Of a DNA stretch of 64,000 bases, positions 10,401 through 19,087 are shown piece after piece (within the stretch, counting starts at the first letter, position 1; the number at the start of each line of letters is the position of its first letter). The notes under the pieces were generated by a model, which was not told the DNA's origin, ran no database searches, and worked only from the letters and a program-made list of their open reading frames with translations. Made by a program: the position numbers and the translations under genes. The stretch is from Neisseria subflava (GTDB taxonomy: Bacteria > Pseudomonadota > Gammaproteobacteria > Burkholderiales > Neisseriaceae): the NCBI RefSeq assembly GCF_024205745.1, contig NZ_CP073117.1, positions 248,001-312,000 on the forward strand, read 5' to 3'.

Positions 10401-11039
10401 TCTGGTACCGGTCCTAAAGCGGGTGGTCCATTCTATCTGCAACGCTTGGTTCGCACTCCTGAATGGGTTGCGCCAACCCTCAGCCGTATCGGCCAAGCAG
10501 ATGAAGACGCGCTCAAACGTTTGGAAACTTTGGTTCACAAACTGCCGTTTGATGCAGAAGAGAAGAAAACTGCAGCCGCAGCTTTGGGTCACGCACGAGT
10601 TCGCACTCTGCGCAAAGCCGAAACCGTATTGGTCGGCCCGACCGGCGAACGCAACTCATTGAGCTGGCGCTCTCCGAAACGTGTTTGGGTACATGGCGGT
10701 ACTCTGTTGCAAGCCTTCTCTGCCCTGACCGAGCTGGCTGCTGCAGGCATTCAAACCGTTGTTGAGCCTAACAGCCCGTTGGCTTCCTACTCAGCCGATT
10801 TGGACGGTTTGTTGCAAGTCAACAGCAAACCTGAAAACGCAGGCATCAGCCATGTTGTCGCTATCGAGCCTTTGAGCAGCGAGCGCAAACAAGAGTTGGC
10901 CGGCCGCGACGGTGCGCTTATCCGCATTCTGCCTTCCGAACAAGGTCTGGACATCCTGCAAGTATTTGAAGAAATCTCTTGCAGTATCAATACTACCGCT
11001 GCCGGTGGTAATGCCAGCCTGATGGCAGTTGCCGACTAA
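7431..11039 (+). CDS. putA: Bifunctional proline dehydrogenase / P5C dehydrogenase PutA
   Basis: A 1202-residue enzyme that oxidises proline to glutamate in two linked steps: an FAD-dependent proline dehydrogenase barrel (about 170-480) and an NAD-dependent delta-1-pyrroline-5-carboxylate dehydrogenase (about 560-1020), with a C-terminal aldehyde-dehydrogenase-like extra domain. The aldehyde-dehydrogenase catalytic pair is visible: Glu783 in IAETGGQ and Cys817 in GQRCSAL, 34 residues apart as usual. There is no N-terminal ribbon-helix-helix domain, so unlike the E. coli protein it should not repress its own operon. GGAG precedes the ATG. A DUS lies at about 7387 in the leader. Confidence 0.96.
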   Translation: MFNFAFPTQTPLRQAVTDAYRRDEIEAVQDMLQRAQMTDEERNAASELARRLVTQVRSSRTKASGVDALMHEFSLSSEEGVALMCLAEALLRIPDNATRDRLIADKISEGNWKSHLNNSPSLFVNAAAWGLLITGKLTTNTSEKNMGSALSRMISKGGAPLIRQGVNYAMRLLGKQFVTGQTIEEALQNGKEREKMGYRFSFDMLGEAAYTEEDANRYYNDYVQAIHAIGKDAAGQGVYEGNGISVKLSAIHPRYSRAQHERVMSELLPRLKELFLLGKKYDIGINIDAEEANRLELSLDLMEALVSDPDLAGYKGIGFVVQAYQKRCPFVIDYLIDLARRNNQKLMIRLVKGAYWDSEVKWAQVDGMDGYPTYTRKVHTDISYLACARKLLDAQDAIFPQFATHNAYTLGAIYQMGKGKDFEHQCLHGMGETLYDQVVGPQNLGRRVRVYAPVGTHETLLAYLVRRLLENGANSSFVNQIVDENISIDRLIKSPFDTIAEQGIHLHPALPLPRNLYGKDRLNSQGVDFSNETVLQNLQEKLNQASSEDFHAASIVNGEARNVGEAQPVRNPADHNDVVGTVSFADAALAQEAIGAAVAALPEWSAKPASERADCLRRFADLLEQHTPALMMLAVREAGKTLNNAVAEVREAVDFCRYYANEAENTLPKDAKAVGAIVAISPWNFPLAIFTGEVVSALAAGNTVIAKPAEQTSLIATYAVSLMHQAGIPTSALQLVLGAGDVGSALTGDARIGGVIFTGSTEVARLINKALSKRDDNPVLIAETGGQNAMIVDSTALPEQVCLDVLNSAFDSAGQRCSALRILCVQEDVADKMVNIIKGAMDELVVGKPTQLTTDVGPVIDAEAQQNLLAHINRMKGVAKAYHEIKSAADVDSNNSTFVRPILFELNNLNELQREVFGPVLHVVRYRASELDQLIDQINAKGYALTSGVHSRIEGTVEHVRDRIEAGNIYVNRNIVGAVVGVQPFGGHGLSGTGPKAGGPFYLQRLVRTPEWVAPTLSRIGQADEDALKRLETLVHKLPFDAEEKKTAAAALGHARVRTLRKAETVLVGPTGERNSLSWRSPKRVWVHGGTLLQAFSALTELAAAGIQTVVEPNSPLASYSADLDGLLQVNSKPENAGISHVVAIEPLSSERKQELAGRDGALIRILPSEQGLDILQVFEEISCSINTTAAGGNASLMAVAD

Positions 11040-11052
11040 TCGTAGCCAAATC

Positions 11053-11084
11053 AAAGGCCGTCTGAATTTCAGACGGCCTTTTTT
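11053..11084. terminator. DUS-pair terminator between putA and nth
   Basis: AAAGGCCGTCTGAA followed directly by TTTCAGACGGCC and a T-run; it serves two convergent genes. Confidence 0.85.
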
Positions 11085-11096
11085 ATGTTTTTTTAT

Positions 11097-11726
11097 TTAC
11101 ATTTTTGCCGGATATTCGCACAAATCGTTAATCAAACATTTGCTGCATTGCGGTTTTAAAGCCTTGCACGTATAGCGGCCATGCAAAATCAACCAGTGAT
11201 GGGCATCCATCAAAAATTCTTTGGGAATAAAGCGCATCAACTTGGCTTCAACCTCGCGCACATCCTTGCCCGGAGCAATTTTGGTACGGTTGGAGACGCG
11301 GAAAATATGGGTATCGACCGCCATAACAGGTTGCCCGAATGCAGTATTCAACACCACATTGGCTGTTTTACGGCCAACACCGGGCAAAGATTCCAAAGCC
11401 TCTCGGTCGGCAGGTACTTCGCCGTTGTATTTCTCCAGCAAAATACGGCAAGTCTGCATGATGTGCTTGGATTTGGTTTTGTAGAGGCCTATGGTTTTGG
11501 TGTACTCCATCACGCCGTCCAGCCCCAAATCCAACATGGCTTGCGGCGTATTGGCAACGGGAAAGAGTTTGGCAGTCGCTTTGTTTACGCCGACATCAGT
11601 TGCCTGCGCGGACAATAAAACGGCGATAAGCAGCTCAAACGGCGAGCTAAAATTTAACTCGGTAGTCGGATGAGGATTAGCAGCGCGGAAACGCTCGAAA
11701 ATTTCTTGGCGGATTTTTTTGTTCAT
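11097..11726 (-). CDS. nth: Endonuclease III (DNA glycosylase/AP lyase)
   Basis: A 209-residue base-excision repair enzyme that removes oxidised pyrimidines and cuts the abasic site. The helix-hairpin-helix GVGRKTANVV carries the catalytic Lys120, and VDTHIFRV carries Asp138, both at the E. coli numbers. The C-terminal 4Fe-4S cluster ligands follow C-x6-C-x2-C-x5-C (CKALKPQCSKCLINDLC). Full length and intact. No clear ribosome site is visible before the ATG. Confidence 0.97.
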   Translation of the reverse strand: MNKKIRQEIFERFRAANPHPTTELNFSSPFELLIAVLLSAQATDVGVNKATAKLFPVANTPQAMLDLGLDGVMEYTKTIGLYKTKSKHIMQTCRILLEKYNGEVPADREALESLPGVGRKTANVVLNTAFGQPVMAVDTHIFRVSNRTKIAPGKDVREVEAKLMRFIPKEFLMDAHHWLILHGRYTCKALKPQCSKCLINDLCEYPAKM

Positions 11727-11792
11727 TGTTTAGATTATTTTTTTATTGGCGCAGCAATTATAGTGAAATCATGCTGATACGGCTACTTCAAG

Positions 11793-11836
11793 TAAAACAA
11801 GGCCGTCTGAAATTGTTTTCAGACGGCCTTGTTTTA
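11793..11836 (-). terminator. Extended DUS hairpin after nhaC
   Basis: A 20-base perfect inverted repeat (11793-11812 with 11817-11836) in which TAAAACAA extends the DUS arm. It lies just downstream of the leftward nhaC gene. Confidence 0.85.
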
Positions 11837-11863
11837 TAAAAGCATTGCTGTTTTAAATGCGGT

Positions 11864-13243
11864 TTACTTCTTACTCAAAGTCAGCCCTGTCCAACCAAAC
11901 ACCAGCGTCAGAGCCAAGCTCAAGTAGCAGAAGAAGGCATAAGGCAGGTATTCCCAAACAGGCACGCCCAAGGCATGGCTGATAAATACGCCGCAGACGC
12001 TCCAAGGCACCAACGGGTTGATGACCGTACCCGCATCTTCCAGCGTACGGGCAAGGTTGCGAGAATGCAGACCAAGCTTGTCATAAACCGGCTTAAAGGT
12101 TTCGCCGGAAAGCAGGATACTCAAATATTGCTCGCCAATCAGGAAGTTGACACCGACCGATGTCATGGCCACGCTGAAAGTAGCGCGTCCGGCATTGGTC
12201 AGGAACGCACGAATAGCTTCCAGTAAAGACGGAATCACACCAATGCTGAACAACAGGCCGCCCAAGCTCATGCCGAGTATCACGATGGTTTGCGTAAAGA
12301 ACATGCTTTCCAAGCCGCCGCGAGAAATCAAACGGGCAATGTCTTTAAATGCTTCGCCTTCGAGTTTGTATCCGCTGTAAAACCACGCGCCCAGCTGTTT
12401 CAAATCAGGCGTACTGTGGAAGTAAGTCACAATCAGCGCCACCATAACGGTAAACAACATAGCCACAATGGCATTCACGCGCATCAGGGCAAGGACAACC
12501 AGCAAGGCAAACGGAATCAACGAATAGGCATGCACCAAACCGGTTGCTTCCAATTGTGCGCGGAAAGCTTCGACGCTGTTCATGTCATGCGCGGCAACAT
12601 TGGGCAAGAGCCACAACATCAACGCCGCACTGATCAACCATGCAGGCACAGTGGTGTACATCATGTTTTTGATGTGTTCGAACAAATCAATGCCGACAAT
12701 CGAAGCGGAAATACCGGTCGTATCGGAAAGTGGCGACATTTTATCGCCAAAGAACGCCCCCGACACAATCGCACCTGCCGTCATCGCCATATCGGCATGA
12801 AACGCAGCCGCCATACCCATAAATGCCACGCCGACAGTCGCACAAGTCGTCAAACTACTGCCGATGGAAATACCGATGATCGAGCAAAGCGCAAACGCCG
12901 AGAAATAAAAATAAGTCGGCGAAATCAATCCGAAACCGTAATACATCAGCGTAGGAATCGCACCGCTCATCATCAGCGCGCTGACCATCAGGCCGATAAA
13001 GAAAAACAGATAAATCGCGCCCATGCCCTGCCCGACCGCGCCTATCATACCGTTTTGCATATCTTGATATTTCAAGCCGCGCATCAAACCGTACAACAGC
13101 AAGACCACAATCGCCGTCACAATCGACATATGCGGCAGCCATTCAAGCGAAATAATCGTATAACCCATTGCCGCAACCAAAGCGAAAGCCACAGCGATGG
13201 CCTCAAAGCGCGGCATATTAAGTAAGGATTTGAAAGCAAACAT
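11864..13243 (-). CDS. nhaC: Na+/H+ antiporter, NhaC family
   Basis: A 459-residue membrane protein with about 11-12 helices and the NhaC-family segments SSLTTCATVGVAFMG and GAFFGDKMSPLSDTT, the latter with the conserved aspartates thought to carry the ion. It exports Na+ in exchange for protons. The start at MFAFKSLL is chosen over an ATG 14 codons upstream because AAGG is spaced before it and the family begins there. A second, different NhaC-family gene starts at 63538. Confidence 0.9.
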   Translation of the reverse strand: MFAFKSLLNMPRFEAIAVAFALVAAMGYTIISLEWLPHMSIVTAIVVLLLYGLMRGLKYQDMQNGMIGAVGQGMGAIYLFFFIGLMVSALMMSGAIPTLMYYGFGLISPTYFYFSAFALCSIIGISIGSSLTTCATVGVAFMGMAAAFHADMAMTAGAIVSGAFFGDKMSPLSDTTGISASIVGIDLFEHIKNMMYTTVPAWLISAALMLWLLPNVAAHDMNSVEAFRAQLEATGLVHAYSLIPFALLVVLALMRVNAIVAMLFTVMVALIVTYFHSTPDLKQLGAWFYSGYKLEGEAFKDIARLISRGGLESMFFTQTIVILGMSLGGLLFSIGVIPSLLEAIRAFLTNAGRATFSVAMTSVGVNFLIGEQYLSILLSGETFKPVYDKLGLHSRNLARTLEDAGTVINPLVPWSVCGVFISHALGVPVWEYLPYAFFCYLSLALTLVFGWTGLTLSKK

Positions 13244-13286
13244 TGTTCTTTGCCTTTTTAATAAGTATTTAACAGATTTTAGCATA

Positions 13287-13320
13287 ACAGGCCGTCTGAA
13301 ACCCGATTTTCAGACGGCCT
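13287..13320 (-). terminator. DUS-pair hairpin between the hydrolase gene and nhaC
   Basis: AGGCCGTCTGAAA (13289-13301) with TTTTCAGACGGCCT (13307-13320). It lies about 100 bases downstream of the leftward hydrolase gene. Confidence 0.65.
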
Positions 13321-13423
13321 GCCTGTTATTTTATAAAAACAGCCCCAGTAAAACTGCGACACTTTCTTTAAAATATATTAAATTATTAACATTAAATACT
13401 GTTAAATTTAAATAAATGAAATT

Positions 13424-14047
13424 TTATTGCTTTTTAAAACATCCATCATGCAAAAATGCCACCACTTGCTCGACCGTTTTACGGTTAAACAGCATCCCGC
13501 TATGGCTGAGAGGCAAAACGACATGATCGCGCATATTCGGACAATGCGTTTCTCTGACCAAAACCGTGCCATCATGTTCGCCATGCAAACCTAAAACACG
13601 GCCCAGTCCATACGGTTTATTGCCGGCAATACTGCCCAACTCAACACCCTCGGGCAATTCAGGCATACTGCCGTCCAATGCACCTTTATACGAGCCGCCC
13701 AATACCGGCTTTTGCAAACCCATATTGAACACACGTTGCGCGGCACGGCTGCCTTGGTGCGGCGTACCCATGGTAACGATACGGCCGCTGACTTTATCCG
13801 GATATGCTGCTGCAAAATTGCGTAAGACCAACCCGCCCAAACTATGGCCGACAAAGTGCAGCGTTTCATCAGCATGGTTCTCATCAATCCATCGCGCCAA
13901 ATCTTCAACATGTCGGTTCATCGAATGTAAAACGCTGTAATAATCGAACAGCGCAACTTCAAAACCTTCTTGTTCCAGCAAATACGCCAGCGGTTTCATT
14001 ACCCATGAATGCATGTGCAAGCCATGCAGCAAAATGATTTTGGCCAT
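13424..14047 (-). CDS. Alpha/beta hydrolase, lipase-like
   Basis: A 207-residue cytoplasmic alpha/beta-hydrolase. It starts at once with the first strand and oxyanion region (IILLHGLHMHSW). The nucleophile elbow is GHSLGG, the acid is probably the Asp in GEHDGTV, and the His is in LSHSGML, giving a complete triad. TMGTPHQGS is typical of the lipase/esterase branch. There is no signal peptide. AGGAGG is ideally placed before the ATG. The substrate is unknown. Confidence 0.8.
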   Translation of the reverse strand: MAKIILLHGLHMHSWVMKPLAYLLEQEGFEVALFDYYSVLHSMNRHVEDLARWIDENHADETLHFVGHSLGGLVLRNFAAAYPDKVSGRIVTMGTPHQGSRAAQRVFNMGLQKPVLGGSYKGALDGSMPELPEGVELGSIAGNKPYGLGRVLGLHGEHDGTVLVRETHCPNMRDHVVLPLSHSGMLFNRKTVEQVVAFLHDGCFKKQ

Positions 14048-14086
14048 TTTTTCCTCCTATCATTTAAATCATTATGCCACAAAGTA

Positions 14087-14128
14087 AAAAGGCCGTCTGA
14101 AATCCCATAAGGTTTCAGACGGCCTTTT
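14087..14128 (-). terminator. DUS-pair terminator after the gluP-like gene
   Basis: AAAAGGCCGTCTGAAA (14087-14102) with TTTCAGACGGCCTTTT (14113-14128), 12 bases beyond the leftward gene's stop. Confidence 0.85.
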
Positions 14129-14139
14129 ATCATGATGAA

Positions 14140-15363
14140 TTATTCGTCAGCTTTGTAGCCTTTTATAGCAAAGAAGACGATATAGACATAACAAATCGCT
14201 GATACAACGAAAGAAATCATCAGACCTTGAGTATCTGCTGCCCAACCTTGTATCACAGGCACAATCGCACCGCCGACAATTGCAGTACACAATACGCCGG
14301 AAGCGCTGCTGGTGAATCGGCCCAGGCCTTTGGTTGCTAAAGAGAAAATCGTTGGGAACATGATGGAATTGAAGAAGCCGATGGCCAACAATGCCCACAT
14401 CGCAATATCAGCACTGGCTTTACCTGCCAACATAGCAATACCCAACAGGGCAACGGCAGCGGTAGCATTGAATGCCAAATAGCGGTTAGGCGCAATTTTT
14501 GCCATGATGGCAGAGCCTAAGAAGCGGCCAACCATCGCGCCGCCCCAGTAGAACGACAGATATTTTGCGGCAGACGAGTGGTCCATCCCTTTCAGATAAC
14601 CCAACACGCTGACCAACAAAGAACCGATAGATACTTCTGCACCAACGTAACAGAAAATACCGGCCGCACCAAAAACCAAATGACGGTATTGCCATACGCT
14701 GTGTTTGCCATCATGATTGTGTTCGCTCTCTTCTTCAGCAATTTTGTTTGCGTCAGGCAGACGAATCATTTTGACGAACACAGCCAAAATAATCAGCAAA
14801 CCGGCCAAACCTAAATATGGAATTTGAACAGAAGAAATTTGCTCGGCTTTGCTGACAGTTTGTGTCGCATCAGCCAAAATCAGGAAGGCGCCAATTTGCG
14901 GAGCAATGGTCGTACCCAAAGAGTTGAATGCCTGAACCAAAGTCAGTGTTGCAGATTCTTTACCTGGTTTGGACAGCAAAGTCACATAAGGATTACCCGC
15001 CACTTGCAACAGCGTTACACCTGAAGCCAAAATAAACAGCGCACCCAAGAAAGTAGGATAAGAATGGCTGCCGGCGGCAGGATAGAACAACAGACAGCCG
15101 ATGGCAGTTAATACGAAACCGCCAATTACGCCGTTTTTATAGCCGATTTTGCCGACAAAATAACCCATAGGAATCGACATAATTGCGTAAGCGGTAAAGA
15201 AGCAGAACTGAATTAGCATCGCCTGAACATAAGTCAGCTCGAAAATATCTTTCAGATGCGGAATCAAAATATCGTTCATGCAGGTAATGAAACCCATCAT
15301 GAAGAAGAGTGTGGTCAAGACGACCAGCGCAGGAGTATGATTTTGTTGTGAATGCGCAGACAT
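14140..15363 (-). CDS. gluP: Sugar:H+/Na+ symporter of the FucP/GluP MFS family
   Basis: A 407-residue transporter with 12 predicted helices, lacking long extra domains. The start (FFMMGFITCMNDILIPHLK) and LQVAGNPYVTLL are typical of the fucose/glucose/galactose permease branch of the major facilitator family. A His-rich cytoplasmic loop (EEESEHNHDGKH) sits between the two halves. Likely role: glucose/galactose uptake. The name is by family resemblance, so the exact sugar is inferred. AAAGG precedes the ATG. Confidence 0.85.
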   Translation of the reverse strand: MSAHSQQNHTPALVVLTTLFFMMGFITCMNDILIPHLKDIFELTYVQAMLIQFCFFTAYAIMSIPMGYFVGKIGYKNGVIGGFVLTAIGCLLFYPAAGSHSYPTFLGALFILASGVTLLQVAGNPYVTLLSKPGKESATLTLVQAFNSLGTTIAPQIGAFLILADATQTVSKAEQISSVQIPYLGLAGLLIILAVFVKMIRLPDANKIAEEESEHNHDGKHSVWQYRHLVFGAAGIFCYVGAEVSIGSLLVSVLGYLKGMDHSSAAKYLSFYWGGAMVGRFLGSAIMAKIAPNRYLAFNATAAVALLGIAMLAGKASADIAMWALLAIGFFNSIMFPTIFSLATKGLGRFTSSASGVLCTAIVGGAIVPVIQGWAADTQGLMISFVVSAICYVYIVFFAIKGYKADE

Positions 15364-15635
15364 AATTTGCCTTTCGTTTTGTTAAGACTCGCCAAAAATG
15401 AGCTGAAAGCAGTTCATTAAACTTAACACTCATTAACAGCCGTCCGTATCATACTGATAATCCGTCACTTTGAAAACTATTTTCTAACAGCCGACTACAT
15501 TACTCTTTAGACGTTTAATTTTAAAAAATTCAATAATATTGGATTTATCTTTTGATATATTGAAAAATAAAGGCATAATCCTCTTATTGAACCTGTTATT
15601 TCTTTTTTACAATATCACTTGATGTAACTCAAAAC

Positions 15636-16049
15636 ATGCCCCTTCTTTACGCTTACTTTGCCCTGATTGCTTCTGCCTTCACTTCGGCCACACTACTTCC
15701 GGGTACATCCGAGGCGGCATACGCCGCATTTGTATACCAATATCCGCAACATGCCCTCGGCGCATGTTTGTGTGCCGGTTTGGCGAATGGCTTGGGCAGT
15801 ATGGTTTCGTATTACATGGGCAGAATGTTTCCGGCCAAGAAAAGGCCGTCTGAAAAAGTATTGGCGCGTATACAAAGATGGGGGATTTGGCCGCTGTTGT
15901 TTGCATGGCTGCCGATTATCGGCGATGCCCTCCCTCTTGCCGCAGGCTGGCTCAGGCTCAATGCCTTGCATTGCGCCATCATTCTGATTGCAGGTAAACT
16001 GCTGCGCTATGCCATGATTTATTGGGGAATGAACGCAGTTGCCGGATAA
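15636..16049 (+). CDS. YqaA-like small membrane protein (DedA/VTT superfamily)
   Basis: A 137-residue membrane protein with about four hydrophobic segments and the family pattern of an LLPGTSEA loop near the start and WGIWPLLFAWLPIIGD in the middle, as in YqaA and DedA relatives. The DedA superfamily is linked to lipid scrambling and membrane homeostasis; the role of YqaA itself is not established. An AG-DUS lies inside the gene at 15843-15854, in a soluble loop where it encodes Arg-Pro-Ser-Glu. Confidence 0.75.
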   Translation: MPLLYAYFALIASAFTSATLLPGTSEAAYAAFVYQYPQHALGACLCAGLANGLGSMVSYYMGRMFPAKKRPSEKVLARIQRWGIWPLLFAWLPIIGDALPLAAGWLRLNALHCAIILIAGKLLRYAMIYWGMNAVAG

Positions 16050-16067
16050 GCCACCACAACTAAAAAT

Positions 16068-16098
16068 AAAGGCCGTCTGAATGGTTCAGACGGCCTTT
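16068..16098. terminator. DUS-pair terminator between the yqaA-like gene and aspC
   Basis: AAAGGCCGTCTGAA and TTCAGACGGCCTTT with a 3-base loop; it serves convergent genes. Confidence 0.85.
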
Positions 16099-16114
16099 GC
16101 CTTTAATTCAACAA

Positions 16115-17308
16115 TTACAAGACTTTCACAATGCTTTCGCACAGGTAGTCGATATTATCATCGGTAATGCCTGCAACATTAATGCGGCCGGAGCGGACGG
16201 CATAAATGGCAAACTCGTTTTTCAAACGGTCAACTTGCTCGGGAGTCAAGCCGCTGAAAGAGAACATACCGTTTTGTTCGATAATAAAATCAAAGTCTTG
16301 AGTTGCGCCTTTAGCCTTGAGCAACTCGACAAATTTTTGGCGCATGGCTTTGATGCGGCCACGCATTTCATCGAGTTCGGCAATCCATTGTGCTTTCAAA
16401 TCATCATTTTTCAACACCAGCGCAATGGTGTTCGCACCATGTGAAGCCGGGTTGGAATACAAGGTACGGATGATGGTTTTGACTTGGCTGTGGGCGCGGG
16501 CTGCAGTTTCTTCATCTTCAGCCACCAAAGTGAACGCTCCGACGCGCTCGTTGTACATACCGAAGTTTTTGGAATAAGAGCTGGCAATCAGCAATTCTGT
16601 ATTGTGTTTCAAGAACACGCGCAAGCCGTAGGCGTCTTCTTCCAAACCATTGCCGAAGCCTTGGTAGGCAAAGTCAAACAATGGCAACCAGCCTTTTTCG
16701 GCAGAAAGTTTTGCCAAAGTTTCCCATTGTTCGTGCGTAGGGTCGATGCCGGTAGGGTTGTGGCAGCAGCCGTGCAGCAGGACGATGTCGCCTTTTTGCG
16801 CTTGGCTCAAGTCTTCAATCATACCGTCCCAATCCAAACCGTGTTTGGCGGCATCATAGTAACGATAAGGTTTATCTTGGATACCGACCGCTTTGGCGAT
16901 GGCGTTGTGGTTAGGCCAAGTCGGATTGGAAATCCAGATGGTTTGCGCGTTCAACTGACGTTTGGCAAACTCGGCCGCAATACGCAATGCGCCTGTACCG
17001 CCAAGGCTTTGCGCTGTTTTGGCACGACGGCTGGCGATGATTTCGTGGTCTTTGCCAAACAGCAGGATTTGGGTTTGCTCGTTGTAGTCGGCAACACCGT
17101 CGATGGTCAGGTAGTTTTTAGTTGTTTCGCTTTCCAACAGGCGTTTTTCAGCCTCTTTGACGGCTTTGACAATAGGCGTCGCGCCGGATGCGTCTTTGTA
17201 CACGCCGATACCGAGATTGACTTTCTCCGGACGGGTTTCGGCTTTAAACGCCTCGCCCAAACCTAAAATCGGATCAGCAGGAGCAGCTTCGATATGCTTG
17301 AAAAACAT
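16115..17308 (-). CDS. aspC: Aspartate aminotransferase (class I, AspC-type)
   Basis: A 397-residue PLP enzyme. The start ([13 protein letters not shown]), the substrate loop [21 protein letters not shown] and the PLP-lysine segment [15 protein letters not shown] follow E. coli AspC closely. It transfers amino groups between aspartate and 2-oxoglutarate, and often acts on aromatic amino acids too. AGAG precedes the ATG. A second enzyme of the same fold lies at 23751-24944. Confidence 0.93.
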   Translation of the reverse strand: MFFKHIEAAPADPILGLGEAFKAETRPEKVNLGIGVYKDASGATPIVKAVKEAEKRLLESETTKNYLTIDGVADYNEQTQILLFGKDHEIIASRRAKTAQSLGGTGALRIAAEFAKRQLNAQTIWISNPTWPNHNAIAKAVGIQDKPYRYYDAAKHGLDWDGMIEDLSQAQKGDIVLLHGCCHNPTGIDPTHEQWETLAKLSAEKGWLPLFDFAYQGFGNGLEEDAYGLRVFLKHNTELLIASSYSKNFGMYNERVGAFTLVAEDEETAARAHSQVKTIIRTLYSNPASHGANTIALVLKNDDLKAQWIAELDEMRGRIKAMRQKFVELLKAKGATQDFDFIIEQNGMFSFSGLTPEQVDRLKNEFAIYAVRSGRINVAGITDDNIDYLCESIVKVL

Positions 17309-17368
17309 GATTTTTCTCTTTACAAGTAGTAAAACGGTTGAAAAAATACAAACTTAGTACGATTTTAC

Positions 17369-17392
17369 GCCGTTTCAGGCCGTCTGAAAACG
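17369..17392 (-). terminator. Possible terminator after the gph-like gene
   Basis: CCGTTTCAG and CTGAAAACGG form an imperfect hairpin around a single DUS (17377-17388), just past the leftward gene. Confidence 0.4.
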
Positions 17393-17407
17393 GATTATTA
17401 CAGGGTT

Positions 17408-18058
17408 TTAACGCAAGATTGCCAACAAATCCAAAGGCGTGGCAATACGGAAATCGGCAAGCCAGTTTTCGGTTTGGTCTTCGGCAGAAATATAGCCCCA
17501 ATCGGCAAGCACGGTCGTCATGCCTGCATTTTTTCCTGCCTGCATATCGCGCTCGGCATCACCGACATAAAAGCATCGCTGCGCCTCGACACCAATCTGT
17601 TCGCACGCGTAAAACATAGGTTTCACGCTGGGCTTGGGTGCATCACATGTATCGCCGCTGACAATGACGGCAGGAGGCACGGTAAACCCGAGCTTAGGCA
17701 CGAGGACATCGGTAAAACGCATGGGCTTGTTGGTAATAATGCCCCATTTGATACCGCGTTGAACTAAGGCTTCCAACATTTCGTTTACGCCGTCGAACAA
17801 GATGGTTTGGTCGGCATAGCAGCGGCTGTATTCGTCCAAAAACTCTCTACGCCATTGCATATAGTCCGGATGGTCGGGCGTAATACCTGCACCCAGTTTG
17901 AGCAAACCGCTTGCACCGTGACTGGCCTGCGGACGGATTTCATCCATGCTTTTTTCTGGCAAACCGTGTCGGCGCAATACCGTGTTGAGCGCACCACCCA
18001 AATCAAGTGCAGTATCGGCAAGCGTGCCGTCAAGGTCGAATAATACGGCTTGGGTCAT
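17408..18058 (-). CDS. gph: Phosphoglycolate phosphatase-like HAD hydrolase
   Basis: A 216-residue HAD phosphatase with motif I DLDGTLADT, a helical cap, motif II in ITNKP, motif III Lys in APKPS, and motif IV GDAERD. This is the Gph subfamily, which removes phosphate from 2-phosphoglycolate. The closely related MupP (N-acetylmuramate 6-phosphate phosphatase) cannot be told apart by eye, so the substrate is uncertain. The start at MTQAVLFDLDG is chosen because AAGGAA lies before it and motif I begins there. Confidence 0.83.
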   Translation of the reverse strand: MTQAVLFDLDGTLADTALDLGGALNTVLRRHGLPEKSMDEIRPQASHGASGLLKLGAGITPDHPDYMQWRREFLDEYSRCYADQTILFDGVNEMLEALVQRGIKWGIITNKPMRFTDVLVPKLGFTVPPAVIVSGDTCDAPKPSVKPMFYACEQIGVEAQRCFYVGDAERDMQAGKNAGMTTVLADWGYISAEDQTENWLADFRIATPLDLLAILR

Positions 18059-18081
18059 AAGTGTTCCTTTGATGATTTTAG

Positions 18082-18120
18082 AAGGCCGTCTGAACAATCC
18101 AACAAGTTTCAGACGGCCTG
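18082..18120 (-). terminator. DUS-pair terminator after the CDF transporter gene
   Basis: AGGCCGTCTGAA (18083-18094) with TTCAGACGGCCT (18108-18119); a 13-base loop. Confidence 0.7.
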
Positions 18121-18127
18121 AATATGG

Positions 18128-19072
18128 TTAATGGTGATGGTGTTCGTTCATTTCCTGAGAACACAAAACTTCATCTTTATGCGGATGCTGTTCGCTTTCA
18201 ATCTGAATCGTACAATGCCCGATGTTGTGATGCGCCAATTCATGTCCGATGCGGTAGGCGATTTGTTCGGACTCTGCAACCGTCATGTTGCCATCGACAA
18301 CAATATGGCAGGACAAAACGTGGATATTGCTGGTAATCGTCCAAACATGCAAGTCGTGAACAGACTTTACACCTTCCGTATTGCGGATAACGCTGAGCAA
18401 CTCATCGGTATGGATGTTTTCCGGCGCGCCTTCCATCAAAATATGCAAAGTCTGTTTAAACAGCTTCCAGCCACTACGCCCCACCAAAGCCGCTACCAAT
18501 ACGCTGGCAACCGTATCCGCCCATTGCCAGCCATACGCCATCATCAGTACCGCTGCGACAATCGCCCCTATCGAGCCGAATAAATCGCTGATTACATGCA
18601 GGTACGCGCCGCGCATATTGACGTTTTCTTCAGTATCGCCATTTTTCAACATATAAACGGCGACACCGATGTTGACCAGCAAACCGATGATACTGACCAC
18701 CAACATGCCGCCCGTCAAAATTTCCGGCGGATAAAACAATCGTTTGACTGCTTCATAAAAAATCATTGCCGCAATCAACACCAGCGACAACCCATTAAAC
18801 ATCGCCGTCAAAATTTCAAAACGCTTATAGCCAAATGTTTTTTGCAGCGTGGTCTGTTTCTCGCCAAGTTTGAATGCCCACAATGCCACACCCAGCGAAA
18901 ACGCATCGCTGAACATATGCCCCGCATCGGAAAGCAGGGCCAAAGAGTTGGTCAGCCAGCCGCCGACCGCCTCAACCAGCATAAATCCAGCAATAACGAA
19001 AAAGGAAATACGCAATACCTGCTTATTGGCGGTATGCGTATGCGCGTGCGAATGATCGTGATGATGTGCCAT
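18128..19072 (-). CDS. Cation diffusion facilitator (zinc-type) exporter
   Basis: A 314-residue CDF transporter with six helices and a cytoplasmic C-terminal domain. Both ends are His-rich (HHHDHSHAHTH at the N-terminus, EHHHH at the C-terminus). The metal-site motifs are LLSDAGHMFSD in helix 2 and HVISD in helix 5, giving the HD-type site typical of zinc exporters such as ZitB/CzcD. It expels Zn2+, and perhaps Co2+ or Cd2+, in exchange for protons. It starts 15 bases after the DUF455 gene stop, so the two are probably one transcript. Confidence 0.9.
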   Translation of the reverse strand: MAHHHDHSHAHTHTANKQVLRISFFVIAGFMLVEAVGGWLTNSLALLSDAGHMFSDAFSLGVALWAFKLGEKQTTLQKTFGYKRFEILTAMFNGLSLVLIAAMIFYEAVKRLFYPPEILTGGMLVVSIIGLLVNIGVAVYMLKNGDTEENVNMRGAYLHVISDLFGSIGAIVAAVLMMAYGWQWADTVASVLVAALVGRSGWKLFKQTLHILMEGAPENIHTDELLSVIRNTEGVKSVHDLHVWTITSNIHVLSCHIVVDGNMTVAESEQIAYRIGHELAHHNIGHCTIQIESEQHPHKDEVLCSQEMNEHHHH

Positions 19073-19087
19073 GATGATTTTACCGTT

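Noticed and set aside
9354-10592. 412-codon minus-strand ORF opposite putA
   Set aside because: It is the mirror of the strongly coding putA frame, with a composition dominated by V/F/D/Q and no family pattern.
12290-13225. 311-codon plus-strand ORF opposite nhaC
   Set aside because: Antisense shadow of membrane-helix codons; no homologous pattern.
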